From Batillaria attramentaria (Eukaryota; Mollusca; Gastropoda; Batillariidae), in the NCBI GenBank assembly GCA_018292915.2, contig JACVVK020000325.1, positions 664,001 to 728,000 of the forward strand: a stretch of 64,000 bases of DNA. Reading direction: 5' to 3'. The notes below the pieces were generated by a model, which ran no database searches, was not told the DNA's origin, and saw nothing but the letters and a program-made list of their open reading frames with translations. The position numbers were made by a program, and so were the translations under genes. Positions 47,902 to 59,000 of this stretch are shown here, one piece after another; the stretch's first letter is position 1, and each line of letters opens with the position of its first letter.

Positions 47902-48352
47902 CGTCTGAACCGGTCAGAAGTCCGCGCGTCTTTACACCATATCATGGCGCCCCAAAAGTCGCCAACTCAGTTAAATTAGTTCAAGCGTAGTATGCAGCTC
48001 GTATACGGAAGCAAATGACAAATATCAAATACTGAACAATCTAACGGTAAACTAACTGACCAAATATTTTGCTTTCGTTGTCATTTTCAACGTCAATGAC
48101 TGTGTAATTTAGGCCAAATTGTGGTAAAAAGATGTAGTGGTTTGGGGCTTTTTTCTTTTTTTTTTTTGTCGTCTGTTTGTTTTGACAGACAGTAAAATCT
48201 AAAAGATCATAACAACCATATCATCAGAACCGGCCAAAAATTTTAAGACAAGACAAATTTGGTGACAATCAGGGTTTAAAAATGTTCATTGTAATTTCGC
48301 TCGTTTTACTTTTTACACAACATGATTATGACGACATATCCGGCAAGGAGCC
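47902..48352. promoter_or_regulatory. Head-to-head intergenic region, likely bidirectional promoter
   Basis: The 451 bp between the start codons of protein C10 (minus) and EIF3G (plus) must hold both promoters and 5' UTRs. It is AT-rich in the middle. An ATGGCG core (YY1-type) occurs at about 47,944, and an ETS-type CCGG core lies at about 48,340 next to the EIF3G start. No TATA box is obvious at a sensible distance from either start, as expected for housekeeping genes. Confidence 0.6.
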
Positions 48353-51300
48353 ATGCCTTCAGCAGACACGATGTAAGACTTCTGGTGATAAATTTCTTGC
48401 ATTTTTAACTCAAATCTGTCGAGCAATGTGACTAATAACTGTGACGTTTATATTTTCAGGTCTAAGGGGAAAAGCTGGGCCGAACAGGTTGATGAAGGAG
48501 ACGAAGGTATGCTGATTTTGTCGTCCATCTGGTCCCTACACCGGGTTTGTTCTGAATCCCGGGAAGAAATAGTACAGCGCAAATCGGGGGGTCGCGCGAC
48601 AGTAAGTAGTAGTACGCCAGATAAAAGCACAATCGATGGTGTATAGGGCATTCTATGACATCAAATAAAACCTGCCTTGCTGGGATAGGTAGGGTTGCAC
48701 AGATATGCCTTCAAATTTGTTTTGATTTGTTTCAGGTGTCCTTCCGCCCAACACAGAGGAGTATGACGAGAAGAAAGGGGTGAAGAAGATCACTGAGTAC
48801 AAATACAATGAAGAGGGGAAAATAGTAAAGGTAGCTCAGCACTTTTCTGTAAAATGACATTTGTGCAGTGAAACCAGTGCAGTATTTTTTGTTTACAGTG
48901 TTTACAAAATTTCCGTTGGTGCCTACAGTTATTTTCTTACAGTGTTCATGAATGATTGATTGTTTAAATATCTTCATTACCTTTGCCAGTGAGTCTCTAG
49001 AGGCCAAGCAGAGGAAGCGGGATGTTGTTCTATAGTATAGTCTAGTTTACCAACACTATTTTTTTTACGCTGTTTTGATGTGGTAGATTTAAAGTTGGTA
49101 CAGGTACATGACATCTTTCTTTCTTTTTTAAATAATGCTTTTTTAATTTATGCAGTTCATTAGTGTCAATTTGTTGCAGACGGTCAAAACATACAGGATT
49201 GAGACCATCAAAGTGTCCAAGTCTATTGCACAGAGAAAGGTAATTTTTTTCAGATGTTCTCTCTTGGTTGAGCCTCAGACAGCACGAGAATGTTGTGGAT
49301 TTCTGACTTTCTGTGTTTTTTCCTTGGATTCTTCTTCTTGTTTTTTTTTGTGCCTGTTTTGACACTCAGTCATATATGCTGCATTCAAAGATAGGATCTT
49401 CAGTAAACGCATAAGATGTGCAAACTTTATAGTTTTATATCGTTATGTGTAAATATTTTCAGGACAATAAAATGATCACTTATACTTTTCTAAAGTACTT
49501 AAGGAAATTACTTTCCTCTGTGAATGTTGCAGTTCTGAAAGTGCATTCTGACCAGGGATCGATTTTCTCGCGCGCCGTGTGACTATGTCTCATATTTTGA
49601 TAAAATGTCGCATAGAAATTTCGCAAAATGCGTCATGTCGCATAAACATGACATCACAAGCGCGCTTGACAGCGCGAAGCAGAGATGCGCTGTCCGTGTC
49701 AGTCATAGAGTCTGTTACACTAATCTAATTTTAGTGATGAGGCTTACTTATCCCGGAACTCTCGCTCGAAAGAGTTGCAAAAAATATTGCCGCGTTAGTT
49801 TTCTCAGTTCTGCGATCGAGAGGTCCTTTTCCGTTCACCTGAACCTGAACGTCACTGCACTTAGCCTAGTAGGAACAGGCTTTCGGCACAGACATGTGAC
49901 AGAGTGATGCGGGTGAACTTGATTGTCTCAAAGAAAATAAAAATGTCTCATAAAAATGACTGGTCAAGGAGACAATGTCTCATTGGCATTTTTGAGTAAA
50001 TCCATCTCTGTCTGACAAAGTGTTGTACATTGTCACATACCAGGCAAGTGTGTGTGTGTATATGTGTGTGTGTATGAGAAGTCTAATGATTGCCTTACCA
50101 CACTTGCATTACAGACATGGAAGAAATTTGGTGCTGCTGAGAGAGACCCACCGGGCCCCAATCCAGCGAATACCATTCTATCGGAGGAGATCTTCATGCA
50201 GTTCGTCAACAGTTCTGAGGTTTGTGTGCAGCTTGAAGTTGAAGCCGCGGCCTAGAACACATTCACTTTTTTGCCTCTTCTGTGAAATGGAGGAAGCCTG
50301 AGTGTCCAGAGAGAATGGTGCAGCATGTTATTAGTCATAGAACATGGTAGACGGTCTGAGGGAGCCTTTGTGCGCAGTGTGTGGTCGTGTATTTTCCTGC
50401 TGGTGTAAGATGGGTCGTAAAATCTTTCATCTTTTGCTGGGTTTTCCACCTTTGGTTAAAAATTGTCCCCCCCCCCCCCCCCCCCAAAAGTGTTTCCTCT
50501 TCTGAAGCACTTAGAAGTCATGTCTTTACTATACCAAACTGCACAGCTTTTAGTCAGATTCAGGGCTTAAATCTTCCACCTTCTGGTGGATTTCCGCCTC
50601 TGGCTAAAGTTAGTAACACAAATTTTCCTCCTCCCAAAAAGTGTTTCCTCTACTGATGCACTTAATGTCTTGCCTTTAACGCAAACTTTAACCAAACTGC
50701 GCAAATTTTAGTCAGATTCAGGGCTTAAATCTTCCACCTTTCGGTGGATTTCCGCCTCTGGCTAAAGTTTAAAAAAAAAATTCCTCCTTCTAGTTCTAAA
50801 AAGTGTTTGCTCATTTGATGCACTTAATGTCACACCTTTAACGCAAACGTTAACCAAACTGCGCAGATTTTAGTCAGAGGCTTAAAATCTTCCATCCTTC
50901 AGTGGATTTCCACCTTTTGCTAAAATATTCCTCCCAGTTGTTACAAAAACTGTTTCCTCCTCTGAAGCACCTAATATCGTGCCTAAGCGCACCAGACTGC
51001 ACAGATTTTAGTCAGATTCTAATAATTTTCCTCTTTTAATTTAAGCACTTAAAATTATGCCAGAATGCACCAAATTTGCACAGATTTTTTTTTTTTTTTT
51101 TTAAATTCCATTTTTGCAGACTCGTGCTTGAGTTTTTGCCACTTCATCACTGCATGCTACACATTTTTGCAGACTCATGCTTGAATTTTTGCCACTTCAT
51201 CACCGCATGCTACACATTTTTGCAGACTCGTGCTTGAGTTTTTGCCACTTCATCACCGCATGCTACACATTTTTCCACCTTTGGCATCATGGGCCATTTT

Positions 51301-54300
51301 AAGCCGGGATTAACTCGTCACATATATATTTTCTTTTTTTGCAGCAGAAGCAGGCGGATGAAGAAGATGACCCTCTTGGGAAACTGAAGAACCAGAAGAT
51401 TGTGTCGTGCCGAATCTGCAAAGGAGACCATTGGACCACCAAGTGTCCGTACAAAGACACACTGGCTCCTCTTCAGGTGGGTTGTGTTTTTCTGGTGTGT
51501 TGTTTATGTGTATGTGGTCCTTAACAACAAATTTGGTATTCAGCTTACTTTCAAAGTCATTTGTTTGCTTTTTCTCAAGAAATACACATTACCCTATATC
51601 CAGGGGGATGGTAATTGGTAGCAGTACCTTCTTCATAGCTGGCCTGGCCCGGCATACGATTTTACGCTTTCTGGGGTTGGCAGCTATGCTTCTTGTCTAC
51701 ACACCTGATTGTCAAGTTCATGCATTAGCCATACTCGCTTTTGCTGATATAGTTTTTTTTTTGTTGTTTTTTGTTGTTGTTTTTTTTTGCTGCCCCAACT
51801 CTTTGCCAGCTCCAGTGGTGTTCCTCCCAGGTATTGAGGTAATGGGTGGAATCCACGGAGGGCTCGGAAGCTGGGACAATTTTTATTATGCATGATGATG
51901 GAGATGAGGATGATGGTAAGATGATGCTATGGAGGTCCGTGTGGTTTGGGACTGTGGGACAGGGCCGCATTTCACGCTTCCTGTCATAAATATCCGGGCA
52001 TTAACCAGGCCCGGGAACTACGGCACCTGCGGTGTCGGCCGTGTAATCATCCACATCATAGGACGTGTCATACCAAGGGAAGCACCCCCAAAGTCGCACC
52101 CGTGAAGGGGGTGAAACTCGGCTGTGTGGCAGCAGCCTTCCCATTGGGTCCATAGCACAGCCGCTCTGGGGAGGAGCCGACCTAGGTAGGAAAAATCCCG
52201 CTTGCCTCGGCTGGGACTCGAACTTGGGTCTCCCGGTCCATGGTCCGAAGTGCTAACCACTACACTACGGGGGCCGGTAATAATTTTCATTTCTGTTAAC
52301 TGGCATTGTTGTCTCCCAATTTGACAGGAGAAACTGACGGAGGATCAGCGCAAACCAGAGGTCCCACCTCCCAGCACTGCTGCGGCCAAGTCCACAGGGG
52401 GGAAATACGTTCCTCCTAGCATGCGAGATGGTGCAGCGAAAGGGAGAGGAGAGTCCATGTCTTCACAGCGTAAAGGTAACTACTGTGTGCACCGTAATGG
52501 CCTTAACTTTACTACCGTCCTTACTTTTCGACCACAATGCCACATCTTGGAAAGTTAAGTAAAAAAGAAAAAAAAAATCTCCTTACTTTTTGACCAGGCA
52601 CCAAAAATCTGTCCCTTAGTTTTCAACCAGACCTGTAAAACTATGGAGCAACGTGAAGGTAATGCCAAAGGTCTGGGAAAAATGAAACAAATTGATGAAA
52701 CTTTGGTATTTGCCAGTCTGGCATTCAGTTGCCATTGTGTGTGGCCAGAGGTACAGAGTAGTCTCCCTTCACCATTTCCCCGTCCGCCGTCTTGCTAGTT
52801 TCCGTGAGTGAGTGGTGGTCCGTTGAAGAGTTGGGAAGGTGGAAAATGCTCATAGCAGTTAAAAAGACAGAGAATATGGTGATTAAATTGCAAGTTAAGG
52901 TTTACAACACTTTTTGCGTATTACAAGGCCCTCTGACGCAAGCAACGTTGTTAGCCTCGCTGGCACATACCGGGTTTAGTGAAGGGTCGTACGTGTACAT
53001 CAGAACTGAAACTGGTTTTCTTTGCTCCTTGGTTTATGGCCTGACCAAATCAAGAATTTTTTTTATTTCTTTTTTTTTTTTGTTGCGTAAAAAGCGGTCA
53101 AAAACAGGTCTTGTGTTAACGCACAAACTGTGCGTATTGACGCACAGAAATCACGAAATGACGCAGAAAAAAAAATCACTGGAGGTTTTACTGACGCACA
53201 GATTTTAAAATTTTGGAGCAGGAGTGCGTCGCGTGATAATCAAATTTGATAGCATGATGCACAGCTTTCACAGTTTCTGTTTCAATCTTCGGCGATCGAT
53301 CGTCAGAGCAGTCGCCACAGACACTCTGAAATGTACGGCGTTTATGTCTGTTAGAGTAGGCTGACCCTCAGATTTTTCTGCTGGAAGTCATGCTGACCCT
53401 CAGAAAAAATATCTACCACAAGCCCTGAAAAAGTTGAGTTCATTACAGTATTTTAATCAAACATAATTTAACAGCACTTCACTTACCAGTGACTGATATA
53501 CATAAATTTACAGAAAGAGATGAAAGAAAAAAAGAAATGATAAAATGGGCATTGGCGTGGAATTTTGACCCGTACATGTAATTCCATTCTGAGAACAGCA
53601 TGGGAGTTGTAACTGTACAGCGCACGTCATCTAGTGCTATTCTCAAAGTCGTTACACCAGACATCATCAATAGCATTGTGTGCCTTTGGTTCAGTTTATT
53701 GAATTACATAGACATGTATGTATACTGTAACGGCTTATCTGTGGATTGTGATGCTGTGAGGGTGTTTTTGTGTTCAGCATCACATGCTGTTTTGAAAACC
53801 AAACTACAGACCCCTGTGCTGCAGGGGAGAGAACTTGTGCTTGAGGAGTGCTATCGAAGCAAACAAATCCTAGCACAGAAAGAAAAAAAAAGTACCAGTG
53901 GTGTGTTTTTGTTTGTTTGTTGTTGTTTTGTTTGTTTTTTAATTTTAAAAAAATGTAACGGACATCAGCGTTTGGTTTAGTTATCGAATACTAGTTTGTA
54001 GCGCTTGTGGTCTTAACTGACTGTACACATATTTCAGATGAGGCGGCCACCATCAGGGTGACAAACTTGTCAGAAGACACCCGAGAATCAGACCTGCAGG
54101 AGTTGTTCAGACCGTTTGGGCCCATCTCCCGCATCTACCTGGCCAAGGACAAGGTCACGGGACAAAGCAAGGTAAGCTGGTTAACAGTTTTCATCAGCTA
54201 AATCTAAACATTTTCCTCCTATTAAGTGTTTTGTCCTCTAAAGTGCTTCAATCGTTCCAAAATTGCATGGATTTTAGTCGTTTTTATTTTTTTCTTTCTT

Positions 54301-55491
54301 TTTCTTTTTATCTAGAGAAGCATGCTTCTGGACACCCCTGGCCTAACATGTCTGCTTTATATAGGGATCGATTTTCTCGCGCGCCGTGCGACTATGTCTC
54401 ATATTTTGATAAAATGTCGCATAGAAATTTCGCAAAATGCGTCATATGTCATACGAACATGACATCACAAGCGCACTTGACAACGCGAAGCAGAGATGCG
54501 CTGTCTGTGTCAGTCATAGAGTCTGTTACACTAATCTAATTTTAGTGATGAGGCTTGCTTATCCCGCTCGCCGCGCGCGCTGCCAGGAACTCTCGCTCGA
54601 AAGAGTTGCAAAAAAATATTGGCGCGTTATCAGTTTTCTCAGTTCTGCGATCGAGAGGTCCTTTTCCGTTCAGAACCTGAACGTCACTGCACATAGGAAC
54701 AGGCTCTCGGCACAGACATGTGACAGAGTGATGTGGGTGAACTTGATTGTCTCATAGAAAATGAAAATGTCTCATAAAAATGACTGGTCAAGGAGACAAT
54801 GTCTCATTGGCATATTTGAGTAAATCCATCCCTGTTTATATCTCAATGGTCGCACAGATGGCGTTACACTGACGATAGTTGGTACAGTGCTGTAGACAGG
54901 GTGAATTACTCTTGTGGTTTTCTTGTTGCAGGGTTTCGCCTTCATCAATTTCCACAGAAGAGAGGACGCAGCAAGGGCCATTGCTGGTGTGTCAGGTTTT
55001 GGCTACGATCATCTGATTCTGAACGTCGAATGGGCTAAGTGAGTAGTTTTGTAAAATTTTTAAAAAAGAAAAAAAGGAAAAACGAAGTCATTTCTGTACG
55101 TTAAGCAGCTGTGTAAAACATTGAATACCATTTTTCAACCTGTCAGGTATGGTAGATTTTTGTTTCCATATAAAGTTCCAGTTAAGGATGAAACTTTGGG
55201 TTTTAATTTGCAATAGTGGGTTAATGGGTAGTCCTTCTGCCGTAAACCTTATCTGTACCAGAGTGTACATAGTAATCTTTGCAATGCAATCTTTAGAGTT
55301 TTTGGTATTTTAGAATTTTCTGTTTTAGAATTCCTTTTATTTTTTATTTTTTTAGGTGTATGCCTGTTTAAGAATTTTCCCAATTTTACCATCTTGTTAT
55401 TCAGACTTTGACATTGGTATTCATTTTTACTCATTTCGACTTGGCTTATATTCTTTTGTTTCTCTTTTTCAGGCCCTCTGGACAGCAGTAA
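48353..55491 (+). CDS. EIF3G: Eukaryotic translation initiation factor 3 subunit G
   Basis: RNA-binding subunit of the cytoplasmic eIF3 complex, acting in 43S assembly, scanning and reinitiation. Ten exons join in phase: 48353-48372, 48460-48506, 48736-48830, 49180-49239, 50115-50219, 51345-51476, 52328-52475, 54038-54171, 54932-55038 and 55473-55491, giving 288 aa (the human protein is 320). The start [20 protein letters not shown] resembles the family N-terminus. A CCHC zinc knuckle lies at C131, C134, H138 and C143 ([18 protein letters not shown]). [12 protein letters not shown] precedes the RRM at about 207-285, with RNP2 IRVTNL and RNP1 KGFAFINF, ending NVEWAKPSGQQ. The shorter length falls in the linkers. 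All introns are GT/AG. AATAAA is 41 bp after the stop. Introns carry repeats, including two hAT-like MITEs and a SINE II. Confidence 0.97.
49554..50009 (+). mobile_element. hAT-like MITE in EIF3G intron 4
   Basis: Ends AGGGATCGATTTTCTC and GAGTAAATCCATCTCT are imperfect inverted repeats. Flanks TTCTGACC and GTCTGACA agree in 6 of 8 positions, fitting an old 8-bp target duplication. About 455 bp, non-coding; the interior contains ATGTCTCAT-type subrepeats. A second copy is in intron 8 of the same gene. Confidence 0.78.
50414..51100. repeat. ~158-bp tandem repeat in EIF3G intron 5
   Basis: Four to five degenerate units, with starts (GGCTTAAATCTTCCACC) at about 50,416, 50,563, 50,722 and 50,880. 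Each unit has GGTGGATTTCC, AAAAGTGTTTCCTC, GCACTTAATGTC, CAAACTGCGCA and TTTTAGTCAGATTC. Single or partial units occur elsewhere in the same orientation at about 54,200-54,285, 56,303-56,375 and 62,915-63,110. Confidence 0.85.
51105..51290. repeat. ~54-bp tandem repeat
   Basis: Three units of TTTTTGCAGACTCGTGCTTG + AGTTTTTGCCACTTCATCAC + CGCATGCTACACA directly downstream of the 158-bp array. Each unit contains a TTTTTGCAG that mimics a 3' splice site, just upstream of the true acceptor at 51,344. Confidence 0.9.
51785..52277 (-). mobile_element. SINE II, full-length copy in EIF3G intron 6
   Basis: Collinear with the copy at 12,414-12,925, antisense to EIF3G. The head at the right end has box A TAGTGTAGTGG and a box B-like GTTCGAGTCC; the left end runs into poly-T (51,749-51,789 on the plus strand). 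Confidence 0.92.
52480..54030 (+). other. EIF3G intron 7, no further feature recognised
   Basis: A 1.56-kb intron with frames of up to 138 codons on the plus strand but no domain. It contains poly-T and poly-A runs and nothing I can assign. Confidence 0.5.
54363..54833 (+). mobile_element. hAT-like MITE in EIF3G intron 8
   Basis: Collinear with 49,554-50,009 at high identity with a few indels. Ends AGGGATCGATTTTCTC and GAGTAAATCCATCCCT. Flanks CTTTATAT and GTTTATAT form a 7 of 8 bp duplication. Same orientation as the other copy and as the gene. Confidence 0.82.
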
Positions 55492-55531
55492 ACACTTTTA
55501 GCAAGACACAGTGTAGGAAAATGCATAAGTT

Positions 55532-55537
55532 AATAAA
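55532..55537 (+). terminator. EIF3G polyadenylation signal
   Basis: A canonical AATAAA about 41 bp after the EIF3G stop codon, followed within 60 bp by GT-rich sequence (TTTGTTGGTTTGTTGTG) that fits a downstream element. Confidence 0.8.
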
Positions 55538-56053
55538 GGCCGTATCAAAATTCATTTTCTGTTTGTTGGTTTGTTGTGATTTACAAGTATGGGTTAGGAG
55601 TGTTTGCTGTTGCTAACTTTCGATTTTGTTTGCCTTGTTTGTAGTTTGTAAGTGTGGCTCGGGGATGTGGCAGTCGCTGGCGTCTTTTGTTGTGGGAGTG
55701 TAGGTATTTCATGTGATCACTCATGCCCCCCCCCCCCCAAAAAAAAAAAACAAAAAAAACAAAAAACACACACACACACACACACAAAATTGGGGACCAA
55801 TGGCAACTCGAGGGCATGCGCAAAGCCACAGAATTACTAGTAAGTGCATTAGTATAGGCTATTTGTCCCAATTATTTGCTCTGACCCTCCAGCAAGCACA
55901 CTCAAATGAATGATGCATTCTGCCACACACACTGGAGATGATAACCATATTACAATCACATGGTTCGAAGTGTCAGCTCAGCTTTTCATGTTTTCTAATT
56001 AAAAATTACATTTACTTCGAAATTTTCGTGGACTGAACATTTCCATAGAATTT

Positions 56054-59000
56054 TCACATGCTACACACAGCACACGTGATCACAGAATTGTTCTTGTAAG
56101 GGGGGCAGGGCAGACTGCCGCACTGGGCAGCAGTGAACCACATCAAAGCTCCGTTCTTGTCTTCCTGGCTTCCAGGCCGCTCTTCCATTGCAGAATCCAC
56201 ACACACGTACTCCGTGCCCGCAGCGTAGATGTAGGCTCCGGCCATGATGTGACCGCTGAAAAAAAAAACCAAAACAAAAACATTGAAATGAGGCAGCAAG
56301 GCTTAAAATGTCTACCTTTTGGTGGATTTCCACCTTTGACTTAAAATTTTCCTTCTCCATAAAGGATGCTGCCCTGAGATTTGTAGTAGAGGCAACAATG
56401 CAGGAACCACCACAGTCTCCATAGGTACGACAGGCACGCAACAGCGTGTGGCGGGTGGGTGGGTGGGTGTTTGGGGGTTTAACGTCCTTTCCACCACATA
56501 CGGGTGATATCAAAGACGGGGCAACGATGAAAAAGCCAGCACAAATATTTGGCCCCAACGGGTATACGAACTCACGACCCGAGCATTAGAAGTCCAACGC
56601 TCTACCATTCGACCACCCCGGCTCGCCGCAACAGCGTGTGGTAAACCTTTTGTCGATTGTGCTTAGTCTGTGCATCAGAATAAGACAAGACATTTATTAA
56701 ATTTCCAAAAGAGGAACATTGTTTTGTGGTCTCTCATAAAAACATAAAACATGCCAAACACTCACTCATACGGCCATGCACACTCATTTCACCTATTTAC
56801 ATGTTCGTACACTCGTACCTAAAAATCTATCACAATGTTGCAGTACTATGAATAAATTACAACACTACACCCACATCATTTCACATCAGCAGCACAACAG
56901 CAGAGGTGCACATAACTCTATCACAGTCAACGCCAGCTGACACCCAGCAAGAAACAACACGTCTAATTAGAATTTAAGAAATATCACATCAGCATCAACA
57001 AGCCTACCACACAACCCTACATCTGCTTATTCATTAGCCTAATAGACATTGGTACAAAGCTATTCATTGTTTTGAGTTTCTTGGCAGTAAAGGCTCTAAG
57101 CCGTCGGCCTGATGGTAATTTCTGATAATACTGAGATAAAATGTGGCCAGAATCATTCATAATACTAAAACCTTTAAAATACTAAATCGGTCACTTGGGT
57201 CTCAATATAGCACCTGAAACCTTGTGTTGCTCTACAAGTGTAACGCGTACTATGAGACCCAAGCAGAGAACCTCTGACGTTGCCCAAAGCCAAGCAAAAC
57301 AGCCCTCATCCGCCCCAAAGACACTCGCCCAGCCACGCAGCCAAAGACACATGCCAGGAACAACTTGTCCTTCAGGGCTAAAAGCCATAGGACGTTAAGC
57401 AAGCTAATGATGATAACGCGTTCTGAGAGGGAGAGCCGGGGTGGCCGAATGGTACAGCGTTGGACTCTCGATGCTCGGGTCGTGAGTTCGAATCCCGCCG
57501 GCTGGGGCCAGATATTTGTGCTGGCCTTTTTTTCTCGTTGCCCCGTCTTTGATATCACCTTTACGTGGTGGAAACGGACGTTAAAACTCCCAAACACCCA
57601 CCCCACCCGCGTACTGAGAAGACGACGTTATCTGGTTGCGAACTGAGGACCAGATGGACGGCGCTGATTGGTGACTATTTTTAAAAGATTTGTCGAGTCC
57701 CAACCTGTTCAGGAACGGTCCGTAGGCTCAAGGAAAGTCGTATTTCTCTACTATTAGAAACCACAAAGTCACGAAAATCGTCCCGATGATCCAGTGAAAC
57801 CACCTTCTATCTGGCTTCTATCTTCTATCTCCGTTTTCCGTCTCGGCGGCGTTGCGAATATGGAGGCTTTAAAGAAATTTGACCTGTAGTTGAGGGTCCA
57901 TCCACTGGGGCAGATGTTAGTGGCTGGTACCATGAGAGTGGTTGTCAGCGATGTCCTGCATACGGCACACACCACGTCGCTTTGTAAGTGGGAGTCATAG
58001 GTTTGGTACTCGGCGCCGTACAAGTTGGCGTGTGCACCTGGTCACAAAATATACTGTGCATGTATGAGGGACTTGGCTTTTTTTTTTTTTTTTTTTTTTT
58101 TTTGGGGGGGGGGGGGGAGAGCAGACATTTTTCTAGCGAAGTTGAACATAGTACAGTACATGCATTATTTTGCCTCAAACCTAAAGACGACACTGCAGAC
58201 GAACAGGTTTGTGTTGGGGGGGGGGGGGGGCAAGAAAAACAAAACTGACACAGTTAGAAATCTCCACGCAGAGAGAAGCCTGAAGCAAAAGATGTTTGCC
58301 AACGAAGTTGAACAAAATACAGTACATGTATAATCTTATCGTGTCTTTACTCTGCACAGACTTCCGCCAAATAGTTGCGTGTTTTGTTTTTGTTTGTTTG
58401 TGTGTTTGCTTGTTTTGTTTTGAGTTTGTTTGTTGTTGGGTTTTTTTGTTTTTGGTTTTTTTTTGTTTTTTTTTTTTTTTGGGGGGGGGGGGGCAAGCAG
58501 AACGTTATAACGCGAGTTATTCGGCGCTGGGCTCTCAAGCGGGTCGGGGAATAGATGGGGGGGGGGGGGGAGGGGACGATCCTATTGTGCACCATACCGT
58601 GCATATCGATACGACAGTGTACAGTTTTACACTGATTTATCTTAGGAAAATACAGATATGACACTAGGGCAGACTCCAGTCGACGCATGTGACCACACGT
58701 TTTTCTTGGCCGCTGTTGGTATCGATTTGTTTACAACTATGTGCGTCAGAACTAGTACCAACCTGGAAGACTGTGGTGACTGAAGATTGGAGACATGGGC
58801 AGACACAGGTAGTTGGTCGCCGCACCAGTATGCTGGAACCAAGAACCTCCAGCCACACCGGAGTACACGACAGCCTCGGAATTCGGACACACGGAGCGAC
58901 CCCAGCGGACGTACACGGAACCTCTGGCCTCCATGATGGCCTGCTCCTGGTTCTGGGTGACCGTTTCCAAGGCCTCCAACCTCGCGCTTGCCTCGGTCAG

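Noticed and set aside
47689..47979. 96-codon plus-strand frame between protein C10 and EIF3G
   Set aside because: It overlaps antisense to the phased first exon of protein C10 and has no recognisable domain.
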